This document shows positions 15,133-19,647 of a stretch of DNA of 19,647 bases, piece by piece. A program made the translations under genes and the position numbers. This DNA comes from an uncultured Collinsella sp. (GTDB taxonomy: Bacteria; Actinomycetota; Coriobacteriia; Coriobacteriales; Coriobacteriaceae). The notes beneath the pieces are model-generated. The model was not told where the DNA came from. It saw nothing but the letters and a program-made list of their open reading frames with translations, and made no database searches. The stretch lies in contig CALFGH010000143.1 of assembly GCA_937958315.1 (NCBI GenBank), forward strand, positions 1 to 19,647, given 5' to 3'. Position 1 is the stretch's first letter; each line of letters opens with the position of its first letter.

Positions 15133-15259
15133 GGGTAGTTAATTTGGGACGGGGCTTTTTTAGCTACCCTTTGACTGGCGGTGAATCGATGGGCACCGGG
15201 GCAAATGCTCACAGGCATATGGTGGTAGCTAAAAAAGCCCCGTCCCAAATTAACTACCC
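15133..15259. repeat. 127-bp inverted-repeat element with perfect 36-bp arms
   Basis: The arms 15133-15168 and 15224-15259 are exact inverted copies around a 55-base centre. Each arm contains a GGGACGGGGC block next to a run of six T (or A). It fills most of the 169-base gap between aroC and pheA, the largest gap in the cluster. It holds no ORF of its own and no T-tract follows either arm, so it does not look like an ordinary terminator. A small non-autonomous mobile element or large dispersed palindrome is the best guess. Confidence 0.85.
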
Positions 15260-15273
15260 CTGGGGTGGGTGGA

Positions 15274-16371
15274 CTAAAGCTGGCCTGCGTCCTCGAGGAG
15301 GGCGTCCCAGACGGCGAGCGCCGCGGCTGCCTCGGCTACGGGGACAGCGCGCGGGACGATGCAGGGATCGTGGCGGCCATGGACCGAGAGCTCGGCATTT
15401 TCCATGGCGTCCATGTCCACGGTCTGCTGCTCGCGACCGATGGAGGGCGTCGGCTTCACGGCCATACGCCACATGACTGGCGCGCCGGTGGAGATGCCGC
15501 CCAAGATGCCGCCGGCGTTATTGGACTCGACCGCAATCTCGTCGGTCTCGGCATCTACGCGGTACGGATCGTTGTTCTCGCTGCCGCGCATGGCTGCCAC
15601 GGCAAAGCCCATGCCAAATTCCACGCCCTTTACGGCGGGAATACCAAAGGCGATCTGCGCGATGCGGTTCTCGATGCCGTCGAACATGGGGTCACCGATG
15701 CCTGCGGGAAGCCCGTAGATGCCGCACTCCACAATGCCACCGATGCTGTCGAGCTCGTCGCGCGCGGCTAGAATCTCCTCGCGCATGCGACCGGCAGCGG
15801 CGGCGTCAATGCAGGGCAGGTCGTTCGTAAGGATCGCCTTGCGGTCGGCCTCGCGATAGACCATGTCGTCCATGGGCAGGTCGGAGATGCCACCGATCTG
15901 CGCGACGTGCGCCATGACCTTGATGCCATGGGTTTCGAGTGCCTGCAGCGCAATACCGCCGGCGATGCATAAGGGGGCCGTCAGGCGGCCGGAGAAGTGC
16001 CCGCCACCGGCGACGTCGTGCATGTTGTGGTACTTCACGCGGGCTGGGAAGTCTGCATGCCCGGGGCGGGGCTTGCGGCGCAGCTCGGAATAGTCCTTGG
16101 AGCGCGTGTTGGTGTTCTCGATAATTGCTGCGATGGGTGCGCCGGTGGTGTGCCCATCGACCACACCGGCAATGATATGCGCGGCGTCGGCTTCGTGGCG
16201 CTTGGTTGCGGTTTCGTCGCGCCCGGGGGCGCGACGGTCCAAAAAAGCCTGCAGCTGATCCTGGTCAACGGCGAGACCAGCGGGAATACCGTCGAGCGAG
16301 CAGCCGATGGCGGGGGAGTGCGACTGGCCGAAGATGCTCAGGTGCAATACGTTGCCAAAGGTCGAGGACAT
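15274..16371 (-). CDS. aroC: chorismate synthase
   Basis: AroC converts EPSP to chorismate using reduced FMN without net redox change. The protein has 365 residues, the family's usual length. It starts MSSTFGNVLHLSIFGQSHSP, the conserved N-terminal signature with the catalytic His in GQSHS. It continues with RRAPGRDE (47-54) and RPGHADFPARVKYH. DVAGGGHFSGRLTAP holds the flavin/EPSP-binding core, and NNAGGILGGISTGAP and VKPTPSI are near the C-terminus. I chose ATG 16371, with GGAGGAG directly upstream inside the end of aroA; an open extension to 16461 lies wholly over aroA. Only one base separates it from the aroA stop. Downstream comes the long inverted-repeat element before pheA. Confidence 0.96.
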   Translation of the reverse strand: MSSTFGNVLHLSIFGQSHSPAIGCSLDGIPAGLAVDQDQLQAFLDRRAPGRDETATKRHEADAAHIIAGVVDGHTTGAPIAAIIENTNTRSKDYSELRRKPRPGHADFPARVKYHNMHDVAGGGHFSGRLTAPLCIAGGIALQALETHGIKVMAHVAQIGGISDLPMDDMVYREADRKAILTNDLPCIDAAAAGRMREEILAARDELDSIGGIVECGIYGLPAGIGDPMFDGIENRIAQIAFGIPAVKGVEFGMGFAVAAMRGSENNDPYRVDAETDEIAVESNNAGGILGGISTGAPVMWRMAVKPTPSIGREQQTVDMDAMENAELSVHGRHDPCIVPRAVPVAEAAAALAVWDALLEDAGQL

Positions 16372-16372
16372 G

Positions 16373-17692
16373 CTACTCCTCCTCGAGCGAGACCTTGCCG
16401 CCCAGCAGGCGGTAGTGGTCGAAGAAATCGGGATAGGACTTATTGACGGCCTCGGCGCCATGGATCACGACCTCGCCGGTGGCACGGCTCGCGGCGATGG
16501 CGGCCATCATGGCGATGCGGTGGTCGTTGTGCGAATCGACCTCGCCGCCAGTAAAGGCATCGACACCCTTGATGATGAGGTCGTCACCGGCTATGCGCAC
16601 CTGTGCGCCCAGCGCGGTGAGCTCACGGGTGGTGGTGGCCAGGCGGTCGGATTCCTTGATGCGCAGGCGGGCGCAATCGCGGATGAACGTGCGGCCTTGC
16701 GCCAACGATGCCACGGCAGAGATAACGGGCACCAGGTCCGGAATGTCGTGCGCGCTCATTTCAAAGCCGGCGAGCTTGTCGGACTGGACGGTGGCGGCGT
16801 TGGTGGAGCGCACGATGCGAGCGCCAAAGCGCGAAAGCGCGGCAAGCACGTTGCGGTCGCCCTGTGCAGAGCTCAGCGACACGCCTTCCACGGTGATGGG
16901 GTCGGAGCCGATGGCGCCGGCACACAGCCAAAAGGCCGCATTGGACCAATCGCCTTCGACGGCCACGCTGCCGGGCGTGCGGTACGAGCCGCTGCTCACA
17001 CGGAAGTTCGTGATATCGGGCTGGCCGTCCTTGGCGGGGATGCGCTCGACGTTGACCTCGACGCCGAAGGCCTTCATGGCCTGGATGGTCAGATTGATGT
17101 AGGGGCGGCTCTCGATAAGGCCGGTCACCTGCACGCAGGAGGACTGGGCCAGAAGTGGGGCTGCCAGCAGCAGGCCGGAGATGTACTGCGAGCTCACGTT
17201 GCCCGGCAGGATAAAGGTGCCCGGGCGCATGCGGCCGCTTGTCTTGAGCGGAAAACCGCCCAGACCCTGCAGGTCGCAGCCGGCGGCAATGATCTCGTCG
17301 GAGAGCGGGGAGAGGGGGCGTGCGCCCAGGCGGCCCTGGCCCACAAAGGTTGCCTCTGCCCCCAGCGCGCAGGCGACGGGCAGCATAAAGCGGAGCGTGG
17401 AGCCGCTCTCGCCGCAGTCGAGCGTGCCGCCAGCAAGTGCCTTGAGCAGGCCAAACTCAATACTCTTCATAGTGGGATGGACCTGGAAGCCATCCTCGAC
17501 GGTCTCGATGCGGGCGCCCAGTGCTGTGAGGCAGCGCACCGTGGCCTCGATATCGGCACAGGTCGTGTTGCAGGTCACGTGCGTCTCGCCGTTGGCAAGT
17601 GCGGCGCAGATGATGAGGCGGTGCGCCATCGACTTGGACGCAATGGCGGGAACGGTGCCCTTGAGCGGGGAGGGGGTGATGCGGGCTAGCAT
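16373..17692 (-). CDS. aroA: EPSP synthase (3-phosphoshikimate 1-carboxyvinyltransferase)
   Basis: AroA joins phosphoenolpyruvate to shikimate-3-phosphate. The 439-residue protein has the usual two-lobed length. Binding residues are visible: ASKSMAHR (18-25) with K20 and R25, LDCGESGSTLRF (91-102), RLGARPL (121-127), SSQYISG (167-173), DIPDLVPV with D319, RIKESDRL (344-351) with E347, SHNDHRIAMM (387-396) and NKSYPDF (417-423). The loop that reads GNAGTAMRP in E. coli is GESGSTLRF here, so Phe102 stands at the place of Pro101 and Ser98 at Thr97. This places the enzyme away from the E. coli-type class. The start overlaps the aroB stop by seven bases, and aroC begins one base after its stop. 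Confidence 0.95.
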   Translation of the reverse strand: MLARITPSPLKGTVPAIASKSMAHRLIICAALANGETHVTCNTTCADIEATVRCLTALGARIETVEDGFQVHPTMKSIEFGLLKALAGGTLDCGESGSTLRFMLPVACALGAEATFVGQGRLGARPLSPLSDEIIAAGCDLQGLGGFPLKTSGRMRPGTFILPGNVSSQYISGLLLAAPLLAQSSCVQVTGLIESRPYINLTIQAMKAFGVEVNVERIPAKDGQPDITNFRVSSGSYRTPGSVAVEGDWSNAAFWLCAGAIGSDPITVEGVSLSSAQGDRNVLAALSRFGARIVRSTNAATVQSDKLAGFEMSAHDIPDLVPVISAVASLAQGRTFIRDCARLRIKESDRLATTTRELTALGAQVRIAGDDLIIKGVDAFTGGEVDSHNDHRIAMMAAIAASRATGEVVIHGAEAVNKSYPDFFDHYRLLGGKVSLEEE

Positions 17693-18792
17693 ACGGATGT
17701 GTCTCCCTTCTGGCCGAGGCCCTCGGCAATTAAATCATGGAAGGTGGAAAGCGGCGTGCGGTCGATGCTGCAGCGGCCAATACCGTGCGGAATCACCAGG
17801 TCGATGGTGTCACCGGCGCGTTTTTTGTCGTGCAGCGCCTCGGCAAAGATGGCGTCGGCCGAAAGCTCACAGCGGGTCTTGAGGCCATGGCGCGCGCAGA
17901 GCTCCTCGATGCGACCGGGCAGCTCGGCATCGCAAATGCCGTGCAGGGCTGCGGCACGCGTGATGATGCCCATGCCGATCGACACGCAGTTGCCGTGTCC
18001 CAGCTCAAAGTGCTCGCAGGCCTCGACGGCGTGTCCGGCGCTGTGTCCAAAGTTGAGGAGCTTGCGCTGGTTGGTCTCGCGTTCATCGTCAACGACCACG
18101 GCGCGCTTGATGTCGATGTTGCGGGCGATGATGAGCGCCACGCGGGCCACGTCCTGGTTGAGCAGCTTCAGCGTGAGCGGGGTTTTCTCCAGTTCGGCGA
18201 GAAGCTCCGGATCGGCAATGACGGCGTGCTTGACGACCTCGCCGCAGCCGTCGGCGAACTGCTCGGGTGTGAGGGTGGCCAGGCATCCCACGTCGGCGAT
18301 AACCACGCTTGGCTGCCAAAAGGCGCCGGCCAGGTTTTTGCCGGCTGCCAGGTCGATGGCCGTCTTGCCGCCGACCGACGAATCCACCATGGCGAGCAGG
18401 CTCGTGGGGATCTGCACAAACTTGCAGCCGCGCATGTAAGTGGCGGCCACAAAGCCGGCTACGTCGCCCACGACGCCGCCGCCGAGCGCCACGATCACGT
18501 CGGAGCGCGAAAGCTCGTGTTCGGCCACAAACTCAAGAATGGCAACGTAGGTCTCGGCGCGCTTGTGTGCCTCGCCGGCCTCGAAGGTGCAAATGCTTAC
18601 CTCATAGCCTGACGCCTCCAGGCTCTGCTTAACGGGCATCTGGTAGAGCGGGCCCACGTTGGTGTCCGTCACGATGACGGCGCGGGTGCCTCCGGCGGTG
18701 GCGCGAACGAGTGGCCCTGCCTGCTCCAGCAAAAACGTGCCCACGTGTACCTGGTAGGGGCGTGCGGTGTCGATATCGATGGTAATCGCCAT
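17686..18792 (-). CDS. aroB: 3-dehydroquinate synthase
   Basis: AroB cyclises DAHP to 3-dehydroquinate, using NAD and a metal ion. The protein has 368 residues. Motifs are GEAHK (73-77), the NAD-binding GGGVVGDVAGF (104-114), and YMRGCKFVQIPTSLLAMVDS (119-138). SSVGGKTAID (138-147) and GKNLAGAFWQP (151-161) follow. The metal ligands are predicted as E185 in GEVVKH, H250 in NFGHSAGH and H266 in GHGN. The start has AAAGGA about ten bases upstream. It follows tyrA by 36 bases with no visible terminator, and its last codons overlap the aroA start, so aroB and aroA are probably translated in a coupled way. No kinase domain is attached; the kinase is fused to AroE in this cluster. Confidence 0.96.
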   Translation of the reverse strand: MAITIDIDTARPYQVHVGTFLLEQAGPLVRATAGGTRAVIVTDTNVGPLYQMPVKQSLEASGYEVSICTFEAGEAHKRAETYVAILEFVAEHELSRSDVIVALGGGVVGDVAGFVAATYMRGCKFVQIPTSLLAMVDSSVGGKTAIDLAAGKNLAGAFWQPSVVIADVGCLATLTPEQFADGCGEVVKHAVIADPELLAELEKTPLTLKLLNQDVARVALIIARNIDIKRAVVVDDERETNQRKLLNFGHSAGHAVEACEHFELGHGNCVSIGMGIITRAAALHGICDAELPGRIEELCARHGLKTRCELSADAIFAEALHDKKRAGDTIDLVIPHGIGRCSIDRTPLSTFHDLIAEGLGQKGDTSVC

Positions 18793-18828
18793 AAGCTATG
18801 GTCCTTTCGACCTGGCGTGATGGGTGGT

Positions 18829-19647
18829 CTAGTGGGCGCTCTCGTCGTCGAGTGCGCGCTTGATGCGATCGCCCTCGGCAAGGAGATTCTCAAGATAACG
18901 CTGGTCGCGGTTCATGAGCGCACGGCTGTAGGCGCCGAGCGAATCGATCAGATGGTCGATCTCGAAGGCGAGAGCGTCGGCGTCGTCAATCATGAGCTCG
19001 GACCACATCTGCGGGTTGAGGTGTGCCACGCGCGTGAGGTCGCGGTAGCTACCGGCTGAAAAGCCGTGGTGAACCTGGGCGGTGGGGCTCTTTACGTAGG
19101 CGTTGGACACCACGTGTGCGAGCTGGCTCGTAAATGCGATCACGCGGTCGTGCTCGGCGGCGGTGGTCACGCTGAACTTGCCAAACCCCAAGGGACGCAC
19201 CATCTCGCGCACCTGGCCCAAGAGCTCCAGCTTAAGGGCATCGTCTACCGCAGGCGGAACGAGCACGAGCGGTGCGCCCTGGAACAAGTCGGCGCGGGAG
19301 TGCGCGTAGCCCGAGAACTGGGTGCCCGCCATGGGGTGTGCGCCCACAAAGTAGAAGCCGTGCTCTCGTGCGAGCTCAAAGGCACGCTCGCACACAATGC
19401 CTTTCACACCCACGGTGTCGATCACCACGGGGCCCATGATGGCTTCGGTGTCGGTGGCGTCGGCGAGCGCCTGGGCGTGGGCCTCGAGCCACTCGATGCA
19501 TGCCTCGGGATAGCAGGCAAGGACGATGATGTCGCATTCGCCGAGCGTCTCGTCGTTGAGCTCGCCGGCGACGGTACCCATGCTGGCGGCCGTCATCACG
19601 TCATCGTCGGGGTCCCAGGCAAGCACGCGAACGCCCGCCTGCGCATA
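18829..19647 (-). CDS. tyrA: prephenate dehydrogenase, N-terminus outside the window
   Basis: TyrA oxidises and decarboxylates prephenate to 4-hydroxyphenylpyruvate for tyrosine. The frame is open to the right edge of the window, so the start and the first NAD-binding glycine loop are missing; 272 residues are visible. They begin in the second strand of the Rossmann fold (YAQAGVRVLAWDPD). CDIIVLACYP follows, then VVIDTVGVKG, and the family signature GAHPMAGTQFSGYAHSRADL, with the catalytic His in AHPMAG. The helical dimerisation domain follows, with AEHDRVIAFTSQLAHVVSNA. It ends soon after the helical domain, so there is no C-terminal ACT domain. An internal GTG at 19626 is in frame but would cut away the NAD site, so it is not the start. 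This is the first visible gene of the aromatic cluster. Confidence 0.93.
   Translation of the reverse strand, partial: YAQAGVRVLAWDPDDDVMTAASMGTVAGELNDETLGECDIIVLACYPEACIEWLEAHAQALADATDTEAIMGPVVIDTVGVKGIVCERAFELAREHGFYFVGAHPMAGTQFSGYAHSRADLFQGAPLVLVPPAVDDALKLELLGQVREMVRPLGFGKFSVTTAAEHDRVIAFTSQLAHVVSNAYVKSPTAQVHHGFSAGSYRDLTRVAHLNPQMWSELMIDDADALAFEIDHLIDSLGAYSRALMNRDQRYLENLLAEGDRIKRALDDESAH

Noticed and set aside
15105..15248. Longer N-terminus for pheA
   Set aside because: It would be encoded by the inverted-repeat element, and the chorismate mutase domain begins right after ATG 15104.
15105..15273. T-box or Phe-rich leader peptide attenuator before pheA
   Set aside because: I found no T-box core, no short Phe-rich ORF and no T-tract after the stem on the minus strand; the palindrome is symmetric like a repeat element.
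16307..17689. 460-residue open frame on the plus strand across aroA
   Set aside because: It is low-complexity (Gly, Ala, His, Arg rich), antisense to an intact EPSP synthase, and a product of high GC3.

Overview
The window looks like a chromosomal segment of a high-GC gut actinobacterium, most likely Collinsella or a close relative in the Coriobacteriia. This assignment rests on gene order, codon use and protein style, not on a search. It has two parts that differ strongly in base composition. The left part (about 160-10700) is a cell-surface polysaccharide island, AT-rich at its left end and rising towards intermediate GC on the right. The right part (about 10980-19647) is GC-rich. It carries UDP-galactopyranose mutase and then an almost complete shikimate/phenylalanine/tyrosine cluster, all on the minus strand.

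Island layout: the 3' end of a dTDP-rhamnose synthesis gene (rfbD-like) enters from the left, and composition collapses from GC-rich to AT-rich inside its last codons. A plus-strand run follows: a GT2 polyprenyl-phosphate sugar synthase, a DUF2304 small membrane protein broken by a frameshift, a large polytopic GT-C-like membrane protein, a GlfT2-like galactofuranosyltransferase, a 171-residue protein I cannot identify, and a second GlfT2-like paralogue. A 17-bp hairpin closes this run against a convergent minus-strand GT2 enzyme (GtrB/CsbB type). Divergently from that enzyme run an ABC-2 permease (wzm) and its ATPase (wzt), followed by tRNA-Arg(TCT).

How it fits together: Glf (minus strand, 10982-12106) makes UDP-galactofuranose. 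The two GlfT2-like enzymes would build a galactofuran backbone on a lipid carrier, and Wzm/Wzt would export it. The GT2/DUF2304/GT-C trio resembles the mycobacterial PpgS (Rv3631)/Rv3632/Rv3779 system, which adds a sugar from a polyprenyl-phosphate donor to arabinogalactan outside the membrane. The whole reads as a mycobacteria-like galactan assembly, decoration and export locus in a gut coriobacterium. That reading is inference from families and gene order.

Right part: transcription runs leftwards through tyrA (partial), aroB, aroA, aroC, pheA, an aroE-aroK fusion and aroQ, then glf. Together these cover every step from DAHP to chorismate, plus the prephenate branches to Phe and Tyr; DAHP synthase is not in the window. 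Genes abut or overlap except at two places. A 127-bp inverted-repeat element with perfect 36-bp arms sits between aroC and pheA, and a terminator-like REP-style hairpin sits between aroEK and aroQ. No stretch longer than 300 bases lacks a gene. I saw no CRISPR array, insertion sequence or transposase.
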